Source: Nocardiopsis sp. TSRI0078 (GTDB lineage Bacteria > Actinomycetota > Actinomycetes > Streptosporangiales > Streptosporangiaceae). From it: 64,000 nucleotides of DNA. This document shows positions 17,359 to 25,509 of the stretch, in pieces; the first letter of the stretch is position 1, and every line of letters starts with the position of its first letter. The notes below the pieces were generated by a model that saw only the letters and a list, made by a program, of their open reading frames with translations, was not told where the DNA came from and ran no database searches. The translations under genes and the position numbers were made by a program. The stretch is taken from the NCBI RefSeq assembly GCF_001905145.1, contig NZ_LWLB01000037.1, forward strand, positions 141,699 through 205,698. The letters run 5' to 3'.

Positions 17359-19988
17359 CGGAGTCCCCCGATCAGTCGGTCCGGTCGGATGGGCAGGTCG
17401 TGGGGGCGCCAGCCGGTGGCGTCGTGCACGGCGTTGGCCACGGCCGCGGCCACGCCCACCACCGAGACCTCGCCCAGGCCGATCCCGGCGCCCGCGGCGT
17501 GTTCGAACCCCTCCTGGTGGAAGTACACCTCGGTCTCGGGGACGTCGCCCATGCCCGGGATCCGGTAGTCCTCCAGGTTGTCGGTGAGTACCACCCCGGT
17601 GGCCGGGTCGTGGCGGCGCTCCTCGAAGAGCGCGTACCCCACCCCCTGCACCACGGCGCCCTCGCACTGGTTGCGGGCCAGCCGTTCGGAGTACACGCGT
17701 CCGACGGCCAGCCCCGCCCAGCACCGTGTGGGGCGCACCCGGCCCAGCAGGGTGTCCACCTCCACCTCCATCACGTGCACGGCGCCGCTCATGCCCCGGC
17801 CCACGGCCAGGTCGTCCATGTCCGGGGACAGCGCCCCCCAGCGGTCGCGGCCGCGCTCACCGACCACCCGGACACCCTCGGCCGCGGCCAGCGCGTCCTT
17901 GAGGGCGTGCTCGGGGACCGGCCCCGACTCGGGGACCCGGGGCTCGTGCTCGCGCAGTGCGGCGCGCAGCCGGTCGGCGGCCTCGGCCGCGGCCGGCCCC
18001 ATGGAGGTGGTGGTGCGGCTGCCGAAGGAGCCGGTGCCGTGCACCGAGGAGCTGTCGCCGATCTCCACACGCAGGTCGGAGGCGGGCACTCCCAGGCGGT
18101 CGGCGACCACCTCGCCCAGGACCGTGCGGATCCCGGTGCCGATGTCCTGGGTGGCCGAGCGCACCACCACGCCGCCGTCGCGCACCGACAGCTCCACCTG
18201 CGCCTTGGGCCCCATGAGGTAGAGCCAGTTGGAGGAAGCGAGGCCGACCCCGCGCCGGAACCGGCCGGTGCGCGCCCCGCGCGGGCGCTCGCGCCACAGG
18301 TCCAGGGCGGCCACCCGCTCGTACAGCGCCCGTCGCTTGGGGTTGCCGTCCCAGCGGCGGCGCAGCGACAGGGGGTCCTCCCCCAGCCGCCCGGCCATCG
18401 TGTCCACGGCCTGCTCCAGCGCCCAGGCCAGCGGTGCGCCGCCGGGGGCGCGCATGGGCTGTCCGGGCGGGCGGTGGGTGACGACGTCGAAGTCGCGCGT
18501 CCTGCGCGGGGAGCGCCCGTAGACCAGCATCGCGAGCGTGGCCGTGGTGGAGCCCACCGCGACGCCGCCGTCCCCGTGGGAGTCCACGCTCATCGCCGCC
18601 AGGTCGCCGTTCCGGTCGGCCAGCAGCGCCACACGGGTGCGCGTGGCGGCGCGGTGCCCGGCGTCGGTCAGTTCCTCGGCGCGGTCGAAGGACACGCGCA
18701 CCGGGGAGTGGGCGAGCCGGGACAGCTCCGCGGCGGCCACCACGTCCGCCGACAGGCCGTTCTTGGCGCCGAAACCGCCGCCGACGTACTCGCTGACCAC
18801 GCGCACCTTCTCCGGCGGCAGTTCCCAGCGCTCGGCGGCCTTCCGGGCGACCTTGGCCACCGTCTGGGTGGACACGCGCAGGGTCAGCGTGCCGTCGCGC
18901 TCCCAGGAGGCCACGCACACGTGGGGCTCCAACGGGGTGTGCAGCTGGACGGCGGTGGAGTACTCCTGGGCCACCAGGCGCGGGTCGTCGCGCTCGCCGG
19001 CCCTGCGCAGGCGCCGTACGGCGGTGGCACCGCGCCAGCTGGTGGAGGCCGGGCCGTGTACGTTGCCCCGCCAGGAGGACGGGGGAGTGGGGGCCTCGCC
19101 GTAGGAGGGGGCGGCCCGGCGCTGGGCGCGCGTGGTGTACACCTGCGGGGCGTCCTCAGAGCGCGCCTCGTCCGCGTCCAGTACGGCGGGCAGGGGATCG
19201 TAGTCCACCCGCACCGCTTCGGCGGCGGCCCGGGCCAGGGCGGCGGTGGGCGCGGCCACGGCGGCGATCGGCTGGCCGACGTAGCGCACCAGGCGCTCCT
19301 CGCCCAGCAGGTCCGTGAACACCGGCCGTCCGTCCGCGGGCTGGGGCATGGTCTCGCTCCGCGCCCCGCCGGGGTGGACGGACCGCACCCGTGCGTGGGC
19401 GTGGGCCGAGCGCACGATCACCCCCTCCCAGGTGCCCTCGGGAGCCAGGTCGCCGCTGAAGCGGGCCCGGCCGGTGACCTTGTCCAGGGCGTCCGCGCGC
19501 GGGGGGTCGCGGTCCGGTTCGGTGTCGAACTCCCCGGCGCAGGCGGCGGCCACGGCGGCGAAGATCCCCTCGTAGGCGCCGCAGCGGCACAGGTGCCCTG
19601 ACAGGGCGTCGGCGATGCGCTCGCGGTCCGGGCGGACGTCGCCGTGCTCGGCGCGCCAGGCGTCGGCGAAGGCGGAGGCCTCCACCACGAACCCCGGCGT
19701 GCAGTAGCCGCACTGGAGCGCGTCGTGGGCGGCGAAGGCGCGCTGCACGGGGTGGTCCCCGCCCAGTCCCTCCACGGTGGTGACGGAGCTGCCGGCCAGG
19801 CGTTCGGCGGGCAGCAGGCACGAGGCGGTGGGGGCGCCGTCCACCAGGACGGTGCAGGCGCCGCAGACCCCCGTGCCGCAGGCGATCTTGGTTCCGGTCA
19901 GGCCGAGCCGGTCGCGGATGTGCTCGGCCGCGGTGGTGCCGGGGGAGTCGGGGGTGGGGGAGGAGGAGCCGTTCAGTCGAACGTTCAT
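17355..19988 (-). CDS. Fused [2Fe-2S]-molybdopterin subunit of an aldehyde oxidoreductase/xanthine dehydrogenase-family enzyme
   Basis: This 877-residue protein joins two subunits usually encoded separately. Residues 1-150 are the [2Fe-2S] module: plant-type Cys37, 42, 45 and 57 in ACGTGVCGACTVL, and the four-helix cluster Cys93, 96, 134 and 136. From about residue 160 it is the Mo-cofactor subunit (ALDKVTGRARFSGDL, VSEYVGGGFGAKNG, RAPGGAPLAWALEQ, and the catalytic Glu in GLGEVSVVGVAAAVANAV). With the downstream PaoB-like subunit it should form a cytoplasmic aldehyde-oxidising enzyme. No Tat signal precedes the Fe-S part, unlike PaoA. ATG 19988 follows AGGA, and an inverted repeat overlaps the presumed promoter. 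Confidence 0.9.
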   Translation of the reverse strand: MNVRLNGSSSPTPDSPGTTAAEHIRDRLGLTGTKIACGTGVCGACTVLVDGAPTASCLLPAERLAGSSVTTVEGLGGDHPVQRAFAAHDALQCGYCTPGFVVEASAFADAWRAEHGDVRPDRERIADALSGHLCRCGAYEGIFAAVAAACAGEFDTEPDRDPPRADALDKVTGRARFSGDLAPEGTWEGVIVRSAHAHARVRSVHPGGARSETMPQPADGRPVFTDLLGEERLVRYVGQPIAAVAAPTAALARAAAEAVRVDYDPLPAVLDADEARSEDAPQVYTTRAQRRAAPSYGEAPTPPSSWRGNVHGPASTSWRGATAVRRLRRAGERDDPRLVAQEYSTAVQLHTPLEPHVCVASWERDGTLTLRVSTQTVAKVARKAAERWELPPEKVRVVSEYVGGGFGAKNGLSADVVAAAELSRLAHSPVRVSFDRAEELTDAGHRAATRTRVALLADRNGDLAAMSVDSHGDGGVAVGSTTATLAMLVYGRSPRRTRDFDVVTHRPPGQPMRAPGGAPLAWALEQAVDTMAGRLGEDPLSLRRRWDGNPKRRALYERVAALDLWRERPRGARTGRFRRGVGLASSNWLYLMGPKAQVELSVRDGGVVVRSATQDIGTGIRTVLGEVVADRLGVPASDLRVEIGDSSSVHGTGSFGSRTTTSMGPAAAEAADRLRAALREHEPRVPESGPVPEHALKDALAAAEGVRVVGERGRDRWGALSPDMDDLAVGRGMSGAVHVMEVEVDTLLGRVRPTRCWAGLAVGRVYSERLARNQCEGAVVQGVGYALFEERRHDPATGVVLTDNLEDYRIPGMGDVPETEVYFHQEGFEHAAGAGIGLGEVSVVGVAAAVANAVHDATGWRPHDLPIRPDRLIGGLR

Positions 19989-20007
19989 GGGAGCTTTCCT
20001 CGATACG

Positions 20008-20026
20008 AAGTTGACGGTGACAACTT
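20008..20026. promoter_or_regulatory. AAGTTG-N7-CAACTT operator upstream of the fused hydroxylase
   Basis: Perfect 6-base arms AAGTTG (20008-20013) and CAACTT (20021-20026) sit 20-38 bases upstream of the ATG at 19988. This position suits a repressor site overlapping the promoter or leader. The cognate regulator is unknown. Confidence 0.5.
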
Positions 20027-20231
20027 AGGTGCGCCGTCACGGGACTGTCAACGAGGTTTCCGACGTGTGCGGCCGCATGCGCCGAAGACCCGTCGGCGTG
20101 CGCACCGGTCCCCGCCGCACCCGCCTGCGTGGATGGCGCGGCCGCGGCCGTCATCTGGTTGTTGGGCTTGCCTGTCGCTTTCTGTCGGGTTCTGCTCACA
20201 ACATGCCAGGGCGGCCGCTACGGTGTGACCC

Positions 20232-21219
20232 ATGGCGAGCAGGACCGTGAAGCGGGCGTTCAGGTACCGCTTCTACCCCGCCCCGTGCAGACGGCGCAGC
20301 TGTCGCGCACGTTCGGGGTGCGTGCGCCCGGTCTGCGACCGTGCCCTCGCCGAACGCACCAACGCCTGGCACACCGAGCAACGGCGGATCTCCTACACCG
20401 ACACCTTGGCGATGCTCACCGCCTGGAAGAAGACACCGGACCTGGCCTTCCTCAACGAGGTCTCCTGCGTCCCCCTCCAACAGGGTCTGCGGCACCTGCA
20501 CACCGCCTTCCGCGACTTCTTCGGCAAGCGCGCCCGGTACCCGCGGTTCAAGTCGCGCAAGAAAGCGAAGGCGTCGGCGGAGTACACCGCCAGCGCGTTC
20601 CGCTACCGCGACGGGCAGCGGAGGCCGGCCAAGATGGCCGACCCGTTGGACATCGTGTGGTCGCGCCCTCTGCCCGAGGGGGCACGGCCGTCCACGGTGA
20701 CGGTCTCGCGCGATGCGGCCGGGCGCTGGTTCGTCTCGCTGCTGTGCGAGGACACGATCGAGACCGCCCCGGCCCCGCGTGCGGCGGTCGGTGTGGACGC
20801 CGGGATTTCCTGCACCGGCTCACGTCTCGACTCGTCCGCGAGAACCACGTGGTCGTGATCGAGGACCTGACCGTGCGCGCCCTGCTGAAGAACCGCACCC
20901 TGGCCCGCGCGATCTCGGATGCGGCCTGGCGGGAGCTGCGGTCGATGCTGGCCCACAAGTGCGCCTGGTACGTGCGGGACCTGGTGGCGGTGGACCGGTT
21001 CTTTCCCTCCTCCCGGGCGTGCTCGACCCCGGGTGCGGGGCCACCCATGACCGGGATGCGAACGCGGCGAAGAGTCTCGAAGCCGCCGGGCTGGCGGTGG
21101 TTGCCTGCGGAGCTGGTGTGAGACCTCAACGGGAGTCCTCCCGGACGGGGCGACCGGCGGTGAAACAGGAAGGCCACGGGGCGACCCGTGACGGGGCCCG
21201 GGCCCCGAACCACCGGTAG
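20232..21219 (+). pseudogene. tnpB: Eroded TnpB (IS200/IS605-type OrfB) nuclease gene
   Basis: A TnpB gene is broken across three plus-strand frames. Frame one (from ATG 20232) holds the N-terminal KRAFRYRFYP, then LQQGLRHLHTAFRDFFGKRA and RYPRFKSRK, and ends around the first RuvC Asp in AVGVDAGIS. The next frame gives RDFLHRLTSRLVRENHVVVI, then EDLTV (RuvC Glu) and AISDAAWRELRSML; the region in between, about 80 residues, is deleted. The last frame gives THDRDANAAKSLEAAGLAV (third RuvC Asp) and CGAGVRPQRESSRTGR to the stop at 21219. The zinc-ribbon part between CST and THDRD is also lost. It cannot make a working protein. Confidence 0.88.
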
Positions 21220-21262
21220 GCGGTTCCGCGGTCTCCTGCCTCCAGGCAGAAGAGGAAGTCAA
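21219..21262 (+). mobile_element. Right end of the TnpB element
   Basis: Directly after the tnpB remnant, a small hairpin (CTGCC with GGCAG, 21236-21249) is followed by AGAGGAAGTCAA. This resembles the right ends of actinobacterial IS1341-type elements, in which the 3' end of tnpB plus the right end encodes the omega/reRNA guide scaffold. The boundary near 21262 is my estimate. No clear left end or TnpA gene was found upstream. Confidence 0.5.
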
Positions 21263-21374
21263 GTGAGCACCTGTCGCCGGGGAGCCGTCGGCCGCGGCCT
21301 CCGTCGCCCACTCTGAGGTGGACGGGAACGGCTCCGTAGCTGGCCGGGGGCCACAGTGTCGTTACCCGCACCGG

Positions 21375-21422
21375 CGGACGGGGAGGCCGGGCCGCCCCTC
21401 GGCGACCCGGCCTCCCCGTCCG
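21375..21422 (-). terminator. 17-bp hairpin terminator of the purine permease
   Basis: A perfect 17-bp stem (21375-21391 with 21406-21422; arm begins CGGACGGGGAGG) encloses a 14-base loop, 14 bases past the permease stop codon at 21437. It separates the permease from the TnpB remnant. Confidence 0.85.
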
Positions 21423-21436
21423 CACGGGCCCGGGCG

Positions 21437-22879
21437 CTAGAGCCCGAGGGCGTGCATGGAGAAGTGGAACGCGAACACGGCGCTGAGCACCCACATCAGC
21501 CAGCCGACCTCACCGAAGCGGCCCTGTGCCGAGCGCAGCACGGTGTAGGCGATGATCCCGATGCCGATACCGGTGGCGATGTCGTAGGCGAACGGCATCA
21601 TCACGATGGTCAGGAACGCCGGGACGGCCACGGTCATGTCCGACCAGTCGATCCCGCGGACCTGCGCCATCATCAGTGCTCCCACCATCACCATCGCCAC
21701 CGACGCCGCCTGGGAGGGCACGATGGAGAACACCGGCGCGAACACGATCGCGGTGAGGAACAGCAGCCCGGTGACCACACTGGACAGCCCGGTCCGGGCC
21801 CCCTCGCTCACCCCGGCGGTGGACTCCACGAACACCAGGGTGGCCGAGGAACTGGTCAGGCCGCCGACCACGGCTCCGGTCCCGTCTGTGGCCAGGATCT
21901 GGTTGACCCGGGGCATGCTCCCGTCGGCCCTGGCGATGCCGGCCTTGGCCCCGATCGCCAGGATGGTGCCCACCGCGTCGAAGAACCCGGCCAGCACCAG
22001 GGTGAACAGGATGACCCCGGCGGTGGTCGGCCCGGCGGTGGTCCAGGCGCCGAAGAAGTCGACCTGGAACAGCAGCCCGAAGTCGGGCACGGCCACGGGG
22101 CTGCCGGACAGCTCCGGCGCGCGTCCGCCCCAGTCCTCGCCGCCGAGGCCCGCCACCTGGTGGACCACGACCGCCAGCACCGTGGCACCGACGATGCCGT
22201 AGAAGATCGCGCCGGGCGCTCCGCGCACCAGCAGCACGCTCGCCAGCACCAGGCCGCACACGAACACCAGGATCGGCCAGCCGGCGAGGTTCCCGCCGTC
22301 GCCCGACGCGCCGAGCTGCAACAGGCTGCTGCCGTCGCCGCCGCTGACGAAGCCGGCGTTGGCCAGGCCGATCAGGGACACGAACAGGCCGATGCCCACC
22401 CCGATCGCCATCTTGAGGTTGTGCGGCAGCGCGTTCATCACGGCGGTGCGCACTCCGGTCACCACCATGAGGACGATGACCACGCCCTGCCACACGACCA
22501 GGCCCATCACCTCGGGCCACGACATGACCGGGGCGGCCTGGTAGGCCACCACCGCCATCACCCCGAGGGCGGCGGCGCAGGCGATCGGCGCGCGGCCGAC
22601 CACCCCCATCATGATGGTGACCAGCCCCGCGGCCAGGGCGGTCATGGTGGTCAGCTGGGCCGGGGACAGGAAGTCCCCGTTGACGTCGGGGACCCCGCCG
22701 AGGATCACCGGGTTCAGGACGATGATGTAGGCCATCGCCATGAACGTGGTGAGTCCGCCGCGGACCTCCCGTCCGAGGGTGGAGCCGCGCTCGCTGATGA
22801 AGAAGAAGCGGTCGAGCCAGGATCGATCCGTGGGGGACCGGTCCCCGGTACGGGGGCCGGTGTCCTTGAGTTGGGTCAT
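21437..22879 (-). CDS. AzgA-type guanine/hypoxanthine permease (NCS2)
   Basis: This 480-residue permease has about 12-13 membrane segments. Signature stretches include RGGLTTFMAMAYIIVLNP at the first helix, FFDAVGTILAIGAKAG and the conserved SSATLVFVESTAGVSEGART, all typical of the AzgA/PbuG purine permease subgroup. It most likely imports hypoxanthine, guanine or adenine with protons. ATG 22879 has AGGAGGGG upstream. It lies between the two molybdenum-hydroxylase loci, so it probably feeds purines to the xanthine dehydrogenase and guanine-derivative deaminase encoded upstream on the same strand. A hairpin separates it from that operon. Confidence 0.9.
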   Translation of the reverse strand: MTQLKDTGPRTGDRSPTDRSWLDRFFFISERGSTLGREVRGGLTTFMAMAYIIVLNPVILGGVPDVNGDFLSPAQLTTMTALAAGLVTIMMGVVGRAPIACAAALGVMAVVAYQAAPVMSWPEVMGLVVWQGVVIVLMVVTGVRTAVMNALPHNLKMAIGVGIGLFVSLIGLANAGFVSGGDGSSLLQLGASGDGGNLAGWPILVFVCGLVLASVLLVRGAPGAIFYGIVGATVLAVVVHQVAGLGGEDWGGRAPELSGSPVAVPDFGLLFQVDFFGAWTTAGPTTAGVILFTLVLAGFFDAVGTILAIGAKAGIARADGSMPRVNQILATDGTGAVVGGLTSSSATLVFVESTAGVSEGARTGLSSVVTGLLFLTAIVFAPVFSIVPSQAASVAMVMVGALMMAQVRGIDWSDMTVAVPAFLTIVMMPFAYDIATGIGIGIIAYTVLRSAQGRFGEVGWLMWVLSAVFAFHFSMHALGL

Positions 22880-22903
22880 GTCCCCTCCTGGAGGGAGATG
22901 AGC

Positions 22904-22920
22904 ATGGCGAAGATCGCCAT
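22904..22920 (-). promoter_or_regulatory. Inverted repeat in the purine permease leader
   Basis: ATGGCGA (22904-22910) and TCGCCAT (22914-22920) form a 7-base inverted repeat 25 bases upstream of the permease start. It could be an operator or a small leader hairpin. A further TTGAT/ATCAA pair lies at 22932-22951. No known purine riboswitch core was recognised. Confidence 0.4.
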
Positions 22921-23049
22921 GAGCAAGGGGGTTGATACTCCGGGTGATCAATCAGGGTTGTGCGGGACGACGCTGTTCCGCAAGGTTCCGCAAGGACACC
23001 CGCCCCGGCGCCGAGGGCGCCGGCGGATCCGGGGCGGGCGGTTCATGGA

Positions 23050-23072
23050 GGGGGCGGGCCTGGCCCGCCCCC
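23050..23072 (-). terminator. Terminator of the xanthine dehydrogenase operon
   Basis: Eleven-base arms GGGGGCGGGCC and GGCCCGCCCCC flank a single T, five bases past the stop of the Mo subunit at 23077. A second GC-rich repeat pair (CCGCCCCGG with CCGGGGCGG) lies just beyond it. Confidence 0.75.
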
Positions 23073-23076
23073 GCGG

Positions 23077-25509
23077 CTACAGGTCGATGCCCACGATGTC
23101 CTCCGGGCGCACCGGCGCGTGCGTCAGCGCCCTCCCCGTCGCCGCGCGCACCGCGGCCACGATCGCCGGGGTCGACGACAGCGTCGGCGGCTCACCCGCG
23201 CCCCGCAGCCCGTAGGGCGAGTGCGGGTCCGGGTGCTCCAGCACCTCGATCCGCATCGGCGGCGTGTCCAGGATCGTCGGGATCAGGTAGTCGGTGAACG
23301 ACGGGTTGCGGATCTGCCCGTCCGCGACCTGGACCTCCTCCATCAGGGCCAGACCCAGCCCCTGGGTGGAACCGCCCTGGATCTGTCCGAGCAGCTGCTG
23401 GGGGTGCATCACCTTGCCCACGTCCTGCACCGCGTCCAGAGCCACCACCTTCACCAGGCCCAGCTCCACGTCCACGTCCACCACGGCCCGGTGCACGCAC
23501 ATCCCGAACTGGGTGTGCGAGGCGCCCTGGCCCAGCTTCGGGTCCAGCATCTCGGTGGGCCGGTGGTGGTACTCCCGGGTCTGCTCGACCACCGTGCCGC
23601 CCTGCGCCGAGTCGCCCAGCAGGTCCGCCAGCGACACCAGTGCGCCGGCCGTGGCCGAGACCACCTTGCCGCCGGATAGCGACAGGTCGGTGTCCGCGAT
23701 CCCCTCGGGAACGAGTCCGCGCTCGCGCGCCAGCGCGAACACCTCCGCGCGCACCGACGCGCACGCCGTCCGGACCGCGCCGCCGGTCATGTACGACTGG
23801 CGCGAGGCCGACGAGGAGCCCGCCGACCCCACCTGGGTGTCGGAGGGGGCGATGACCACCTTCTCCACGCCGAGCTCGGTCCGGGCGATCTGGCCCTTGA
23901 CGGTCACCAGCCCCTGGCCGACCTCGGCCGCGGCCGTGTGCACCAGCACCACCGGCTCGCCGCCCATGACCTCCAGCCGCACCCGGGCGGTGGAGTAGTC
24001 GTCGAACCCCTCCGAGAAGCACAGGTTCTTCAGGCCCAGGCCGTAGCCCACACCGCGCACCACGCCCTCACCATGCGTGGTGCCCGCCACCCCGCCCGGC
24101 AGCGTGCGCAGGTCGGCGGGGTCGGCCAGCTCGCCGCGCTCGGGCGGCATCGGCAGGTCGCGGCAGCGCTCCAGCATCTCCGCCATGGGCAGCGGCATGT
24201 CGATCTCCTGGCCCGTGATGATCCGCGAGCCCTGCGACATGGCGTTCTTGATCCGCAGGTCGACCGGGTGCATGCCCAGCTCCTCGGCGAGCCGGTCCAT
24301 CTGCGACTCGTAGGCGAAGCAGGCCTGCACCGCGCCGAAACCGCGCATCGCCCCGCACGGCGGGTTGTTGGTGTACACCCCGTAGGCGTCCACCAGCACG
24401 TTCGGCACCTCGTAGGGGCCGATGCCCAGGGAGGAGGCCACACCCACCACGGCCGGGGTCGCCGACGCGTACGCGCCGCCGTCCACGATGATCTCCGCCG
24501 TGGCGTACAGCAGCGTGCCGTCCGCGCGCGCACCGTGCTCGTAGCGCATCTTCGCCGGGTGCCGGTGCACGTGCCCGTAGAAGGACTCCTCGCGGTTGTA
24601 CACGAACTTGACCGGCTTGCCGGTGTGCAGCGCCAGCAGGCACGCGTGGATCTGCATCGACAGGTCCTCGCGGGCGCCGAAGGCGCCGCCCACGCCCGCC
24701 AGGGTCAGGCGCACCTTGTCCTGGGGCAGTCCCAGCGCGGGGGCGATCTGGCGCTGGTCCACGTGCAGCCACTGCGTGGCCACGTACAGGTCCACGCCGC
24801 CGTCCTCGGCCGGAACGGCCATGCCCGACTCCGGGCCGAGGAAGGCCTGGTCCTGCATGCCGACCTCGTACTCGGAGGAGACCACCGCGTCGGCCTCGGC
24901 GCGCAGCCGCTCCAGGATCCCGCTCTCGCGCTCGACCGACCCCGCCGCCCCGGTGAAGGCGCCCGTGCGGACCGGCTGGTAGCGCAGCCGGTTGCCGCGC
25001 TGGTTGTACTCGGGGTGCTCGGGGATCGTGCCCGGCTCGTGCACCAGCGGGCAGTCGGGGTCCAGCGCCGCCCTGCGGGAGTCGCTGATCGGCTCCAGCA
25101 CCTCGTAGTCCACCCGGATGCGCTCCATCGCCCGCCGGGCCGTCTCGGGGTGGTCGGCGGCCACCACGGCCACCGCCTCGCCCTTGTAGCGCACCTTGTC
25201 GAAGGCCAGCACCGGCTGGTCCTGGTGCTCCAGCCCGTAGTGCTTCTCGCCGGGCACGTCCTCGTGGGTGAGCACCGCCTGCACCCCCGGCACCTTCAGC
25301 GCCTCGGTGATGTCGATGCCCAGGATCCTCGCGTGCGGATGGGGGCTGCGCAGGGTCGCCCCCCACAGCATGTCCTCCATCCACATGTCCGAGGAGTAGG
25401 CGAACTCGCCGGTGACCTTCAGGGTTCCGTCGGGGCGGCGCGGGCTGGCGCCCACCCCGTCCTTGGTGGTGCTGGACAGGTCCGTCACGGTACGGGTCGT
25501 CACCGCCAT
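23077..25509 (-). CDS. Xanthine dehydrogenase molybdopterin-binding subunit
   Basis: This 810-residue subunit holds the molybdenum cofactor and oxidises hypoxanthine/xanthine. Visible motifs are RPDGTLKVTGEFAYSSDMW, EAVAVVAADHPETARRAM, GVGGAFGAREDLSMQIHACL, the substrate-channel segment CGAMRGFGAVQACFAYESQ, and the catalytic Glu in GAGEPPTLSSTPAIVAAV. ATG 25509 shares a base with the stop codon of the upstream deaminase (TGATG). It is the last gene of the four-gene operon FAD subunit, 2Fe-2S subunit, deaminase, Mo subunit. The context (deaminase, purine permease, PucR) makes a purine substrate much more likely than an aldehyde. Confidence 0.9.
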   Translation of the reverse strand: MAVTTRTVTDLSSTTKDGVGASPRRPDGTLKVTGEFAYSSDMWMEDMLWGATLRSPHPHARILGIDITEALKVPGVQAVLTHEDVPGEKHYGLEHQDQPVLAFDKVRYKGEAVAVVAADHPETARRAMERIRVDYEVLEPISDSRRAALDPDCPLVHEPGTIPEHPEYNQRGNRLRYQPVRTGAFTGAAGSVERESGILERLRAEADAVVSSEYEVGMQDQAFLGPESGMAVPAEDGGVDLYVATQWLHVDQRQIAPALGLPQDKVRLTLAGVGGAFGAREDLSMQIHACLLALHTGKPVKFVYNREESFYGHVHRHPAKMRYEHGARADGTLLYATAEIIVDGGAYASATPAVVGVASSLGIGPYEVPNVLVDAYGVYTNNPPCGAMRGFGAVQACFAYESQMDRLAEELGMHPVDLRIKNAMSQGSRIITGQEIDMPLPMAEMLERCRDLPMPPERGELADPADLRTLPGGVAGTTHGEGVVRGVGYGLGLKNLCFSEGFDDYSTARVRLEVMGGEPVVLVHTAAAEVGQGLVTVKGQIARTELGVEKVVIAPSDTQVGSAGSSSASRQSYMTGGAVRTACASVRAEVFALARERGLVPEGIADTDLSLSGGKVVSATAGALVSLADLLGDSAQGGTVVEQTREYHHRPTEMLDPKLGQGASHTQFGMCVHRAVVDVDVELGLVKVVALDAVQDVGKVMHPQQLLGQIQGGSTQGLGLALMEEVQVADGQIRNPSFTDYLIPTILDTPPMRIEVLEHPDPHSPYGLRGAGEPPTLSSTPAIVAAVRAATGRALTHAPVRPEDIVGIDL

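Noticed and set aside
16380..19601. 1073-codon plus-strand open frame opposite the molybdenum hydroxylase
   Set aside because: Pro/Arg/Gly-rich shadow with no start context; the opposite strand carries all cofactor motifs.
22880..23049. Purine riboswitch before the permease
   Set aside because: Only short inverted repeats are present; no conserved three-way junction core could be recognised.
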